Source: Heterocephalus glaber
Taxonomy: Eukaryota; Chordata; Mammalia; Rodentia; Bathyergidae
Reading direction: 5' to 3'
Assembly: GCF_000247695.1 (NCBI RefSeq)
Contig: NW_004624842.1
Span: 3,115,683 to 3,179,682, forward strand
DNA: 64,000 nucleotides
This document shows, piece after piece, positions 52,621 through 62,950 of this stretch (the stretch's first letter is position 1; every line of letters begins with the position of its first letter). The position numbers and the translations under genes were made by a program. The notes under the pieces are model-generated. The model made no database searches. It was not told the DNA's origin and was given only the letters and a program-made list of their open reading frames with translations.

Positions 52621-54174
52621 CTCCCTCAACCATTGGCTACATATAGAAAACACAGGTGGCGAAAGCCTCTGAAGCCATCTCCAGCTACAGGCCTAGCAGC
52701 ACCCTCCCCTCAGTTGTCACTACAAAACTGCCTGGCCAGCTGTAGAACCCAGAGCCCAGTCTCTCAGAATACATTGCTCACACAGGCAGACAGCCAGACC
52801 TAGGGCCCCAGCAAGGCCCCAGCTCCCACCCCCGAGTGGATGTGGCAGAGCCGAGGCAATGCAGGGCTTGGTGGCAGCCGGGGGGAGAGAGGCAGGCAGG
52901 CAGCTAGGGGTGGTGGGAAGAACGGACAGCTCCATTTCCAAGCTGTGCTCCAGAGTCCTCAGCCACATCGCCGCACCTAGTCAGTCCACAGTAGGTGGAA
53001 GGAAAGGCACTCTCCTCCCTCCAGCAGGGGCTGGGGTGGGATGAGGTGGGCACAGGGCAGTGGGGAAGCCAGGCAGCAGTCAGGGGGGAGAACAGTGAGG
53101 ACTCCCTAAGACCTCCCAGAGGGAATCCCAGATCAGTTTGCACCTCCAGTCCCAGAGGGCTGAGCTGGGAGAGCCTCAGAGACAGCCCCACCCTACGTCT
53201 GCCAAAGAGATGGAGACTATGAGGCCAGAGAGGTGTAGGCACTCAGTCAAAGGGTGCACAGCAGCAAACCAGCTCATTATTCTTAGCATAGCTCCCCAAA
53301 TACCCAGCACCCATCTCCTGACTACTACAAAGAAAAAACCTCTGGGGCCCACCTCTCTCCATCACTGAGGGCTTATCCGTCACTGTAGAAAAATACCTGA
53401 ACTCAGAGGCTGAGTGCCCACCCCCTGGCCCCAGCATCTGGGGTGCAAAAATCCCCTGTCTGGGGCTCAGTGCAGTGCTGGGTACACAGTAGACACTCAA
53501 TTAGTGCCTCAGTAAGTCTGTGCTCCATGTCTAGGCCAGGATGCCTGCCCCATTTGACACTGCCAAGGACAGAGCCCACCCCCATCATGTGCTTTCTCAA
53601 GATGGCCCCCGGCGCAATGCATGCCACTCCAACCGGCTGTGAAGCAGACACGAAGACAGGGTGCCTGCAAAGGATTCCTCACACTGAAGAGGGGTGCAAG
53701 TGCAGTGCTGCCTTCTCAGAGCCACCCTGTGACTGACCCCGCTGCACTCCACTGAATGGTTCCAGGAACTGGACACTTTGTCCTCTCTCCCTAGTAGGCT
53801 GCCAGTGTCAGTCATTTCTTATCACCCATGTCAGCTTCCCGAGGCATCCCTGGGAAGCCTGAGAGATGGGCCTACTTACCAAAACTATGTGACTGAGGAG
53901 CAGAGTGCTTACTAAGACCCATGCCTCATAACCATGACCCTCACATTCACGTGGGGCTGCGGGCGAGGCAACTCAATTCCAGGGGTGCTTTGAGGTTGCT
54001 TACTCAGACTAGGCTGAGCTCAGCCTCCAGTATGCATGCCCTGGCTCCCCAAAGCCAGGAAGTGGGTCTGCTACATTTGATCCCCATCAGCCTACTGTTC
54101 CACTGTTCACCCCCTGCTCCATCATTTGCGGGTCGACAAATGGGATTTTTATAATCCTCAGAACATAGGGCTAA
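52621..54174. other. Unique GC-rich sequence
   Basis: About 1.5 kb without gene. A short L2-like end (gtgctgggtacacagtagac) occurs near 53475. Overlapping 60-112 codon frames have no motif. Confidence 0.4.
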
Positions 54175-54420
54175 GACCAGACTCTAAACTCTCACTGACT
54201 TGGATCCCAATCCTGGTGCCACTGCTTTATTAGCTGTGTGGCCTTAGACAGCTTACTGAAGCTCTCTGTGCCCCAGTTTCCTCATCTACAAAAATGGGCT
54301 AACAATAGAGTGTGATAGATATTGAAAGCAAAGTCAAACGTAAGTTATGTGGAGTCAGTTCTCAGTAATACATGGCCCTGGGAGATGGTCAATAATGCTT
54401 TGTTGAATGGATGGATTTTT
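54175..54420 (+). mobile_element. MIR SINE, nearly full length
   Basis: 'gacttggatcccaatcctgg', 'attagctgtgtggccttag', 'gtgccccagtttcctcatc', 'aaaatgggctaacaatag' and 'caataatgctttgttgaatg'. A (TTA)n tract of five units at 54445-54460 lies just beyond. Confidence 0.85.
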
Positions 54421-54744
54421 AAAAAGTGCTAGCCAATGAGACAGTTATTATTATTATTATCAACATCAGCAAGGATCCCCAAGCCTGGTTTTGCAACCAA
54501 CCCTGGTGAGGGGTGTAGCAAAATTCTCCAAACAAAATGTGCTTCCATTCATTTTGGGTTTTTGAAAAGGCCACGTCAAGACAGCTCGGGGAGGAGGCGG
54601 CATTGCGAAACCCAGCACAGAAGGATCCTGGGCCCCACTCCTTGGCTCGGGAAATGATGTGCTATCAGCAAGAGAGAGGCCCTGACATGATGGCCACCCC
54701 CAGGACCATCGATTGGGACTCCTGGACTATGGGTCTACCCCAAA

Positions 54745-54870
54745 CCTCGGAGTAACCCTGGGCAGTCACCCAACCTCTCTGAGCTTCAGTTTCCTCATCT
54801 GTCAAGTGGAGATAATGTCCCTTTTCATTCCTACCCCAGGAGATGGCTAGTAAAGGTAAGGATGAAATGG
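54745..54870 (+). mobile_element. MIR SINE fragment
   Basis: 'aaccctgggcagtcacccaac', 'gagcttcagtttcctcatctg' and 'tcaagtggagataatg'. Confidence 0.78.
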
Positions 54871-55367
54871 TTTCTGCAAACTGTAGAGTTTATTGAACAT
54901 ACCCTAAAGGCTTCCAGCTGGGTCTGTGGTAGTTTCCAGGAGACTGCAGAGCAGGACTGGAAACAGAATGGGCATCCCCCTCCCCCACAGGCCACAACAG
55001 AAGGAAGCTAGTCTTGGGAGTCTCAGAGGCCCCACAGCAGTCTGAGGAAGTGAGGAGTGGGCCTGTCATTGGCCCCACACACCAGTGATAGCCGTTCTCA
55101 ACAGGTGTCCAGTGAGAGTGTACATAACAGGTATTCCCTGCACCTGAATCGGATACTTCACACCCTTAAATGGCAAGGTCATCTGTTAGAAGGAACTGCT
55201 GAGCCTCACCAGGCCCCTGTGGGCCCCAACCCTGGGCAGTACACCTGCTGCCCACCAAAGACACCAGAACAAACCAAGCCCCATCCTGTGACAGCCCCAA
55301 GGATGCCCAAAGAAGCAGGGCCCTGAGGTTTCCCTTTCTGGGCTGTTAGGATTGCAGACTCTAGATA
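54871..55367. other. Unique sequence
   Basis: A weak hAT/MER5-like stretch (ccgttctcaacagg) may be present near 55092; otherwise unassigned. Confidence 0.3.
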
Positions 55368-55505
55368 GGCGAAGGTAGAAGGTACCTCTGAGATCACCAG
55401 GTCCAAGGCTGGGAGCCCAAAGACAGGACACATCTCATCCAAGGACGCAGAGCAAGTCAGCAACAGGGTTCTGGCACCTAGTGGCCACCCAGCCAAGACT
55501 GCACA
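55368..55505 (-). mobile_element. MIR-like remnant, reverse
   Basis: 'ctgagatcaccaggtccaag', 'catccaaggacgcagagc' and 'cagcaacagggttctgg' resemble reversed MIR with high divergence. Confidence 0.45.
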
Positions 55506-55609
55506 CCGCCTTCATGACCAGCCCTCTGTGGTAATCCTCAGGAGAGCTACCTCCTCCTACCAGGTCACATACCTCCTGCATTCCCAAGATCACACAGCTG
55601 TCTTCCGTC

Positions 55610-55890
55610 TTTATACATGTGGTTCCCTCAGCCAGCAGGGCTCTTCTCCCCACTCTCCCTCCACCCACATCCTCAAGTCCTCCAAACCCAAATCAAGGGC
55701 ATAACCTCCAGAATGCCCTTCCAGCATATGGACAGCATTGCTCCCCATCACTACAAAGGGCCTGGCAGAATGGGTATAGTAAATGGCTATAGTAAATTCC
55801 TCACCAGTTTGATTCTGTGCCCCCAAACCTGGCACAGACCTGGGCACTGAGTAGGCCAGGAAACATTGTTGGCCCAAAGAAGGAATGGAA
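55610..55890 (+). mobile_element. L2 LINE 3' end, diverged
   Basis: 'agcagggctcttctcccc', 'ggcataacctccagaatgcc', 'aacctggcacagacctggg' and 'cactgagtaggccagg' are in L2 order. Confidence 0.55.
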
Positions 55891-56429
55891 GACTGGGAAT
55901 TGGAGAGAAGAACAAACCAGTAGCCTAGTGAATAAAAGATGAATGGGTGATAATGTGAGTACATGACCTGATGTGGAAGCAACTGCTTGACCAGAAAGGC
56001 ACGGACATGCCCCAAAGGTGCAGAGCCTACCAAACATGGCCCCTTGCTCTTTTGTAAGGCCTTTGGGGTCCCACAGTCCCACTGGCATTTTGGAGGCCAC
56101 TGGCCTGTAACTCCCACTGTTCCTGGCCAAATGCCTCTGGGTGTGCGGAGCCAGCTAGAAGCAGGAAGCCACAGGGACAGTCATGTGGGTGACTGGGCCT
56201 GGCCAAGGCTCCCACCATGCCCCTGCCTAGCCCTCCACTCAGAGTGGCTCACATCATGCTCATCTCTCCACTCTAACAAAACAAATGGACCTAGTGCCCA
56301 TGTAAGCCAAGACCTGTCCTCAGCACCAGGGGAACAGCATGAAGATGGAACCCTGTCCTTCCCATGTCAACCACACCAAGACACATCTAAGAAGGAAACA
56401 TGTTCCAGGGCAGTAAAAGCAGAGGCCTC
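55891..56429. other. Unique sequence
   Basis: Nothing recognised. Frames on opposite strands (55611-56117 and 55987-56448) overlap and lack motifs. Confidence 0.35.
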
Positions 56430-56570
56430 AGGGCTACAGAGATGGTGACAGGGACATCTGGGCCTGGGCATCAAAGAAGGCTTTCTTCTGGAAGAGAGGC
56501 TGAAGTTGAACCAGCATGAACTGAAAGCAGGCCTGGGAGACCAGAGCCAAAGAGGGAAGAGGTAAGTGGC
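56430..56570 (-). mobile_element. L2 LINE fragment, reverse
   Basis: 'tcaaagaaggctttcttctgg', 'gagaggctgaagttgaacc' fit the reversed L2 'gaggccttccctgacc' area. Confidence 0.55.
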
Positions 56571-58204
56571 GAAGTGCAGCTAGATACCATAGATAGTTCT
56601 GGGGAAGGAGGCTAGGAGATGTGGGTATTTACTGAATACTAACTACATGCCTTCTAAAATATTAAATCTGAATTTAAGATCTTCTAAATTTATACTTCAG
56701 AATGTTTACATGGAAGTGTTTAAATGTACAGGAGTCAGAGAATGCTATTTTTAATGAATGAACAAAAGAACAAATGAATGAATGAATGAATGAATGAGTC
56801 TCCATTAATCACAGATGTATGGTAGGGTAGAGACCACCTGCTCTCTGTCATGTAAAGTGCCTTGGACATCATTTCTCCATACATAATAGTGCTGGGATTT
56901 ATGAAGCCAGCAGGCCATAAACTGCACAAAAAACAAGATGCCAGTGGGTGCCCCTGATACACAAGTTACGTCACTGAGTCCTCTGAAAGCTCCAAAATAC
57001 ACATTCCAAGCTTAGTTCCCAAGTGCTGTGCACTTCAAAAACACCAACTCAGCTTCCAGGCAGCCTCATGCCCCGGGCACAGCCCTCCAACCTGCAGCTC
57101 CCTCTCAAGGCCGGCACCAGCTAAATGCTTCCCCTGGTCCCACATAACTCAGCCATCAGGCCCTGTCTGCCACACACCTTCTCTTCAGGCTGGCCCCTGA
57201 CCACCATCCCCAGCACCCAGTACCCTCTGGCCTGGCCTCTGAGGGAGGAGTGAGGGAGGATGCCATGCACCCACACAGGCACACTCCCAGAAGTTGAGCT
57301 GCCATTTCCCAGTTCCAAGAGGACTCAGGACCTAACTCATCCCTGCTACAGCACAGGCAAATGCACACACACCTGCCCCACATGCACAGCCAGGAACTCC
57401 CGATGCTGCCAGGAACACACTTGGAGTCTGCTGCTGAGTGGCCACCAAAGGCCAATTTGGGGCCTGATGGTGGCTCCCAATAGTCCAGCCACCAATCAGC
57501 CAGGGTACCAGCTCTGTGGCCCACTCAGTCCTGCTGCCCACCAGAGTCTGGTTCAGGCCCCCCAGGGTCCAGGCAGCCCACAGTTTCTCTAGTAGAAAAG
57601 AGAAGGGAGTGGTGGCCACTGGAGGAGGGACAGAATTCTACTGGGGTCCTCCAACAGGGACTCAGATTGTCTTGTACAACCTCTTGCCACGACATTCAGC
57701 CTGGCAGCAAACACAGCCCCCTCCAACATGTGAAGGCCCAGAGGCAGAGGGAGCCAGGACCCTCCCCCTTGCCCCAGAGGACACGAAAGGGGGAGAAACA
57801 GGGTAGTCCACTCTCCCTTGGGGTTGGGACCTGCAGCCCTTCCCCCTGTCATTGCTACTTCCAGGCAGGTGGGGACGCTGGGAACCTTCTCCTCATTAGC
57901 ACTGTCCCTTAACATTAGGACTTCCCATTCTCAGGGCACCCCCCCACACACAACTGGCCTTCACCAACCTACAACCCCTCCCCCGTTTCATTTCCCCCCA
58001 CAGTATCAACAGTCTGTGACAGCCTCTCTCCGCAACACAGGCAGCGTGGAAGAATGGGAGGAGAGGGACAAGGGACAGAGGCTTGGAGGGGGATCAGAGG
58101 CGGCAGGTTTGGCCAAAGAGGCCAAGGATCATCACATGACCAGATAGCAAGTGTCCCCTCCCAGCAGGCCCTGAACATCCCGACTCAGCTGGCCTCCGCA
58201 GCCA
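56571..58204. other. Unique sequence with a (GAAT)n tract
   Basis: A GAAT-type microsatellite lies at about 56753-56797. The rest, about 1.6 kb up to the CpG island, matches no repeat and no exon that I can recognise. It is the most gene-proximal unique DNA left of the island. Confidence 0.4.
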
Positions 58205-58340
58205 CCTGGTCCATCCCCACCAGCTCTGAACGAGAGCCCCTTCTACCGCGGGGCGCCGCACGTGGGGGCCTCCCATAGCCATGTGAGCGCCCCCCCAGCC
58301 CAGGTGCCCAGGTCAGCCCGGCCCCTCCCGAGCACACAAA

Positions 58341-58355
58341 CAGGGAGGGGGCGCT
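58341..58355 (+). promoter_or_regulatory. CTCF-like site
   Basis: CAGGGAGGGGGCGCT has the exact AGGGGGCGCT half of the CTCF core but departs from the consensus in the first bases. It sits at the edge of the CpG island. Confidence 0.3.
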
Positions 58356-58968
58356 ATGCAGCAGAGGGGGACCCCCCGCCCCAGATGCCAGGTCCGAGGA
58401 AAGAGCTTGCGAAGAGGGGAACCGGCGAGGCAGCTCCTGGAAGACCGAGGCGGGATCCGAGGCAGCTGGGTTGAAAGGAGCAGAGCCCCGGCCGCTGGCA
58501 GAGCCTCCGCTCTCCCCAGCTCAAGGCTGGCCCGGCAGGGGAGGGGTCTGCCCGATCCCCAGGCCGCCCTGCGGATGGACGGCAGGCCTGAGGAGAGGGC
58601 TTCTCAGCTTTGACAGCCCCGTGACACGGGGAAGTCCGCGGGAAAAAGCCACAACGGGGTCCGGCCCTGGCCAGGGGATTCCAGGGCCCAGCACCGCCGC
58701 CCCTCCTCGGGGTGAGGGTCTGGAGAGACCTGGATGGGACGATCCCACCCAGAGCCGGGGGTTTTCCCAGCCGTACAGCTGCCCCTCGGACCGAGGCTCA
58801 GCAGAAGCAACCGGCAGGGGGAGGGGGCTTTCTCTGCGCCAGCGCCGCCCCCGGCTCACGGAGGTCTGTCCGGGAGGAGACCCGGGTTCGGGGGTCTTGC
58901 TGAGGGACGGAGCGCACCGGCCCCAGAAAGGGGGTCGGGACCCTCGCGCGCCACCCCCGCGTCCTCAC

Positions 58969-59170
58969 CTGCGGTCGGCCCCTCTGCCGCCTTCGGCCCG
59001 CTCGGCCCTGAGCTGCGCCGCCGTCGCCGCCCGGGTCTGCTCACAGGTCCGCCCGCCTAGGCCCCGGTCCCGGCCCCGGTCCGCGGGCGCCCCATACCTC
59101 TCCTCCGGCCGGCGCGGCGCCCCAGATGCGGCTGCGGGAGGAGGAGCCGCGCGGCCCCGGCTCCCGAGAG
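58969..59170 (-). other. Candidate first (non-coding) exon of an unidentified gene
   Basis: On the minus strand a GC-rich stretch downstream of the GC boxes ends at GACCGCAG|GTGAGG, a near-perfect 5' splice site (boundary 58969/58968). The 5' end is not determinable from sequence. An ATG at about 59092 opens only about 12 codons, and the longer frame from 59330 has no known domain, so the exon is probably 5' UTR. An alternative donor GAGAG|GTATGG lies near 59095. No partner exon was found to the left. Confidence 0.35.
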
Positions 59171-59180
59171 CGGCGGGGAG

Positions 59181-59196
59181 GGGGCGGGGGGCGGGG
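59181..59196. promoter_or_regulatory. Overlapping Sp1/KLF GC boxes
   Basis: Two overlapping GGGGCGGGG motifs (59181-59189 and 59187-59195) in a G-run-rich strand about 210-230 bp upstream of the minus-strand donor, a usual position for a TATA-less promoter. Confidence 0.5.
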
Positions 59197-59419
59197 AGAT
59201 GCGCGCGGGGGAGGGGGCCGCACGGCTGCGCCCAAAACCAGGCGCGGATCCGGCCGCGGGCTCGGGGCTGCTGGGAGAGAGCCGGGGCTGCGCGGTTCCC
59301 GGCACCCCACCCCCATCCATGCCCCCGCAACCCGGGGGGAGCGGGAGGGTCTCCGCAGCTGTCGACGCTCTGTCGCGAGCCAAAGAGCGCTTGGAAATCT
59401 GCGGCTGGAGGTCCAGAGA

Positions 59420-59590
59420 AGGTAGGCTACTAGAACAAGGTCACACAGTGCGGGCCGCGGTAGGGCGGGAACTTGAACCACAAGCTAAGGAGCCGGCAGG
59501 CAGGAACCTGTGTTACTATCTCTCCACTGTGGAGGAGGGAAACTGAGGGTCAGGGAGGAACAGAGTGGCCCGGGTCATAACGCGGAAGTC
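59420..59590 (-). mobile_element. Two MIR fragments, reverse, at the island edge
   Basis: 'aacaaggtcacacagtgcggg' with 'gggaacttgaaccacaagc' (59430-59510), then 'ggaaactgagggtcaggg' (59530-59590). The first has acquired or kept CpGs because it lies within the island. Confidence 0.6.
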
Positions 59591-59704
59591 AGGAGGCACT
59601 CTCCTTCCTGGGGCTCCTGCTTCTGAGAATGGGTGCCCCCTCCTGGTGACCCCTTCCTGCGGAGCCCTCTTCCTCTTCTACTTTTTTGTCTCAGGCAGCA
59701 CTGG

Positions 59705-59905
59705 AGTTAAAAAGTCTAGAGTCAGACCTGGGCTGAGCACAGGCGCTCTGATCACAGACTCCTCTCTGAACCCAGTAGCCACACCTATAAAATGAGGGCA
59801 ACAGGGAGTTATCTATCCCCAACTTGAGTTGAAAAACCAAAGAGATAACGAACTGGTAAGAAAGCTCTTTGCTGTGCCTGGCACTCAGTAGGTGTCAAAT
59901 GCATG
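59705..59905 (+). mobile_element. MIR SINE
   Basis: 'agtctagagtcagacctggg', 'cctataaaatgagggcaac' and 'gctgtgcctggcactcagtagg'. Confidence 0.75.
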
Positions 59906-59959
59906 TGCCTACTTTCCCTGGCTCCCACTCAGCATGCAGAAGAGTCAGAACAACATTAA

Positions 59960-60200
59960 TGGCTGGCAGTCAAGGCTCCTCACAGCCCATTTTCCATCTC
60001 ATCCACTGCCCCATCCCAGAAACCACTGTTCCAGTGCCTAGCCTCTGCCTTTCTTGTGCCTGCAGTGCCCTCCCACTATCTCTACCAGACAAACTCCTAC
60101 TCACCCATCAAGACCCAGAGCAATCAGTTTCGTATCCTAGCTCCTCACACTCTCTATTGGTCCACCCATGCCTCCCTTCTCAAGAACGTATACCCCTCTC
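59960..60200 (+). mobile_element. L2 LINE fragment
   Basis: 'catctcatccactgccccatc', 'tctgcctttcttgtgcctgc', 'cctactcacccatcaagacc' track L2. The 191-codon frame 59869-60444 lies on this and is spurious. Confidence 0.55.
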
Positions 60201-60514
60201 CCCAGAGTCTGCACAGGCTTTGTCTGTCTCCTGGGCTCTGACAACTGTGAGAGGAGACAACAAGAGGACCATTGCTGCCCAAGAGGGCTTCCTGGCGAAA
60301 GCAAAGCTGGGAAGGAGAGGCAAGTTTGGAGCTTGGGGAGGAAGGCAGAGAGAGGGCTGTGGGTTTGGGCAGGGTGTGAGCAGGGAGGAGCAGGTGGGCA
60401 AATCCTTCTCCACTGAGCCGGAGCAGTGGGGAGCCAGTTGCTGACAGTGACCTGGCACTGTGTGGCCCTGGTGAACGAGCAGGCGTTCCCTCTGGAACAG
60501 GGGCCCCAGGGACA
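60201..60514. other. Unique or reversed-L2-like sequence
   Basis: Purine-rich 60280-60410 may be reversed L2. No gene recognised. Confidence 0.3.
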
Positions 60515-61010
60515 CGTGCACAGATGTTCATAGCAGGGCCATTTGTAACAGTGAAAAGCGGGACATGGCCTAAATGTCATCATCTGCACCCCGGGTAAGT
60601 AGTGAATTCAGACAATGGGGAGCTGTCTCCACTTCATAATCTTCAAAACAGGTGAGTGCAAGCTATATGCACCCACAAGGATAAACCTCAAAATCGCAGT
60701 TGACTTAGTTTGTGAAAATTCAGTCATATGGTTAGGATTTGTGTACTCTTTGTTTGAATTTAATGCTTCAAAACATTTTTTAAAAAATAAAAAATAGATA
60801 TTGTTAGATGAAAATAGCAAAAGAAAACACAGCTTGGTGATGAGTATATAAAGTTTGTTTGAAAAACAGGCAACGCAACACTATATATTATTTAGGGACA
60901 CATGCATATGTAGTACAAATGTAAGAACACTCATGGGAGTGATAAATAGAAAATTCAGGAGAGTAGTGACCCTGATGGAGAGAGGGGAGGAATGTAATAG
61001 AGGCAAATTG
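60515..61010 (+). mobile_element. L1M 3' fragment
   Basis: 'agatgttcatagcagggcc', 'atttgtaacagtgaaaagc', 'gcctaaatgtcatcatctgc' and 'aagaacactcatgggagtg' are from an old L1 3' part with rearrangement. Confidence 0.65.
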
Positions 61011-61089
61011 TGTATTTCTTAAGCTGGGTGGTAGATCCTTGGGTGTTTGTTATGCTGTTCTCTATGACTTTTTTGTGCCTGGGAAAGGG

Positions 61090-61235
61090 AGGCATGACTG
61101 GTGCCTGAGCAGATGTGTGACATGGTCAAGGAGGCTTTGTAATAGTCTAGGGAGAGGTGTGAAGGCCTGAGTAGGGCAAGGACAGGATTACAGGGAAGAG
61201 GTGAAGGTTGGGAGAGATTTAGAAGACTCAACAAC
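61090..61235 (-). mobile_element. L2 LINE fragment, reverse
   Basis: 'tggtcaaggaggctttgtaat', 'gaggtgtgaaggcctgagtag' resemble reversed L2. Confidence 0.45.
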
Positions 61236-61425
61236 GGCCACGCTTAGACAAGGGTCACAAACTTAAATGCCCGCAGGACCTGGACAGGGTGTGACATGGA
61301 GTGGTGGGGACTGTGACAGTCCACACCAGCTAATTGTTGCTATTGAAAGGAGGCCCAATAAAGTCACATCTTTTCATTGTTTTCAAGAGAAACCAGCAAT
61401 TTAGACTTTTAAAAATGCAGCTGGG

Positions 61426-61532
61426 GGCCAGAGATTTAGCTCAGTGGTTCCTCCACCTGCCTTGAAAGGGCAAGGACCCGAGTTTGATCCCTGGTACCAA
61501 AAAATAAAAAATAAAAATAAAATAAAATAAAT
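61426..61532 (+). mobile_element. ID SINE, GGTT/GGACC class
   Basis: 'ggccagagatttagctcag', 'tggttcctccacctgcc', 'caaggacccgagtttgatcc', 'ctggtacc' and an AAAAT-rich tail. Perfect 15-bp target duplication aaaaatgcagctggg (61411 and 61533). It split the first bases of the dimeric SINE that follows. Confidence 0.95.
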
Positions 61533-61540
61533 AAAAATGC

Positions 61541-61725
61541 AGCTGGGTGTGGTGGCACGCACCTGTAACCCCAGCATGCTGGGAGGCTGAGGCAGAAGAA
61601 TGGAAAGTTCCAGCCCAGCCTGGGAAACTTAGTCACTTAAGTGACACACCTTCTCTCAAAATAAAATATAATAAAAGGCTGGGGATATAGCTCAGTGCAA
61701 AGGTTCTGGGTTCTGAAGAAGAAAA
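61541..61725 (+). mobile_element. Dimeric B1-ID SINE (B1-dID type)
   Basis: B1 half 'agctgggtgtggtggcacgc ... accttctctcaaaataaaa' and ID half 'ggctggggatatagctcag ... aggttctgggttctg' with an internal deletion. A younger ID is inserted at its first bases. Confidence 0.8.
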
Positions 61726-61859
61726 AGTCTCTCAACAGTATGGCAACTGTATTGGAACAGTTTTACCTCTGTAGGGCCAAAGCACATCGGTTCCCAGTCT
61801 TTCAATGAGAACAGGTCTGCAGGAGATGAAGTAAAGGGGCGATGGTGCAGAGTTTTCTT

Positions 61860-62010
61860 GACTGTGAGGCTGAGGAGACTCAGCTTGAACAGCAGTCAGG
61901 AAAGACTTCCTGGAAGAACTGACAAGGGACAGTGAGGGGGAAGAGACTTCCAGCAGAGAGAACAGCACAAGCAAAGGCAGGGTTGAGTGGAATGAGCCAT
62001 AAAGAAAACA
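61860..62010 (-). mobile_element. L2 LINE fragment, reverse
   Basis: 'aggaaagacttcctggaag', 'ccagcagagagaacagcac' and 'aagcaaaggcagggttgag'. Confidence 0.7.
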
Positions 62011-62089
62011 TAGCAGAAACAAGTACAGGTGTTTCACAGAGAGGGAAACACTTGTGTTAGGAAATATGCACAGCGGTGCCTGAGCTCAC

Positions 62090-62950
62090 TCATCATCGGG
62101 AAAAGTAGACCAAGACCATAATGAAAGGGTGCTGCATACCCATTTGACCTGCAAAAATGACAAAGTCAGTGATACCCAAGCTGGTGAAACTGCAGATCAG
62201 CATGCACCTGGGGGAAGGGTGAGCTGGCACACGCACTGTGACCCAGCAGTTCCACTTGTGCATATGTGCACACGTGTCCTTGGCCACTCATCCGTCACTT
62301 CTCAAACTTTAAGGTACAAATGAATTCCCCAGAGGTCTTGTGAAATGCAGATTCCTGTTCAGCCAGTCTGAGACAGGGCCCAAGAGTCTGCATTCATTTC
62401 TAATGAGTTTCTGGGATGCCAAGATTGCTGTTGCCTGGACTGCATTTTGCAGCCCATTAGGAGAAATGCACAAGAATATCCACAGCAGCACTGTTTGTAA
62501 CAGCAGAAGACCTGAAAACAATCTGATTATCAATGGGAAAATAAATAATCAAAGAAATAGTGGTATGGTCACACACAGCCTTCAGAATGGTTGAATCACA
62601 ATTATGCATAACACAGGCAAATTCTCATAAATACAGTATTGAGTTAAACAAAAGACTATAAACAATATGGTACCTTTTAATGTAAAATCAATACACATGT
62701 AAAAACAAACATTGTGTAGGTACTCATACATGGGATAAAACTAAAAATAAAGAAACCAGGGTAGGATAAAATCAAAGTTCAGAATCTTAGTGACCCTTAG
62801 TAGAGCTCTGGGGGGTTGGTGGGGACCACATCGAGGAGATGTCAGATGCTAGTTTTGTTTTAGTTACTGGGGTGGGCTGGAACTCACAGGTACATATACT
62901 ATGCTATGGCATGTTTTGACTATATCACATCATATACATTGGCCCACCCA
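62090..62950 (+). mobile_element. L1M fragment, split by a hAT MITE
   Basis: 'ggtgaaactgcagatcagc', 'gcactgtgacccagcag', 'tgtttgtaacagcagaagac' and 'gggatgtcagatgc'-like 3' sequence follow old L1 ORF2 end and 3' UTR. A hAT element interrupts it at about 62288-62436. Confidence 0.65.
62288..62436 (+). mobile_element. hAT-Charlie MITE, MER5-like
   Basis: 'tctcaaactttaaggtacaaa', 'ttgtgaaatgcagattcctg', 'agtctgagacagggcccaag' and 'ctgcattcatttctaatgag' match the common MER5A-type element. Its terminal repeats are eroded. Confidence 0.7.

Larger units (their letters stand above)
58205..59480. promoter_or_regulatory. CpG island, probable promoter
   Basis: CpG is very frequent (about 8-10 per 60 bases in 58921-59040) whereas elsewhere in the window it is rare. 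It contains GC boxes, CTCF-like and NRF1-like GCGCGC sequence and no TATA box, as in housekeeping-type promoters. A consensus donor on the minus strand (58969/58968) suggests transcription to the left, but rightward or bidirectional transcription is possible. The 320-codon frame at 58471-59433 is a by-product of low A/T content. Confidence 0.85.

Noticed and set aside
55611..56117. 168-codon reverse frame
   Set aside because: Lies over a forward L2 3' end and opposes another open frame; no motif.
58471..59433. 320-codon open frame in the CpG island
   Set aside because: Stops are rare in any frame of such GC-rich DNA; four or more frames are open on both strands and the Arg/Pro/Gly-rich product shows no known domain.
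59420..59450. Plus-strand splice donor (AGAGAAG|GTAGGC) at the CpG-island edge
   Set aside because: The sequence is part of a reversed MIR (agaga.ggtta in the family), so the match needs no splicing explanation.
59869..60444. 191-codon frame right of the CpG island
   Set aside because: It runs through a MIR end and L2 sequence and has no recognised domain.
8861..61500. tRNA-Ala genes suggested by A- and B-box sequences
   Set aside because: Each lacks a proper cloverleaf and acceptor pairing, ends in GGTACC plus poly(A), and many are flanked by target duplications; they are ID SINEs.
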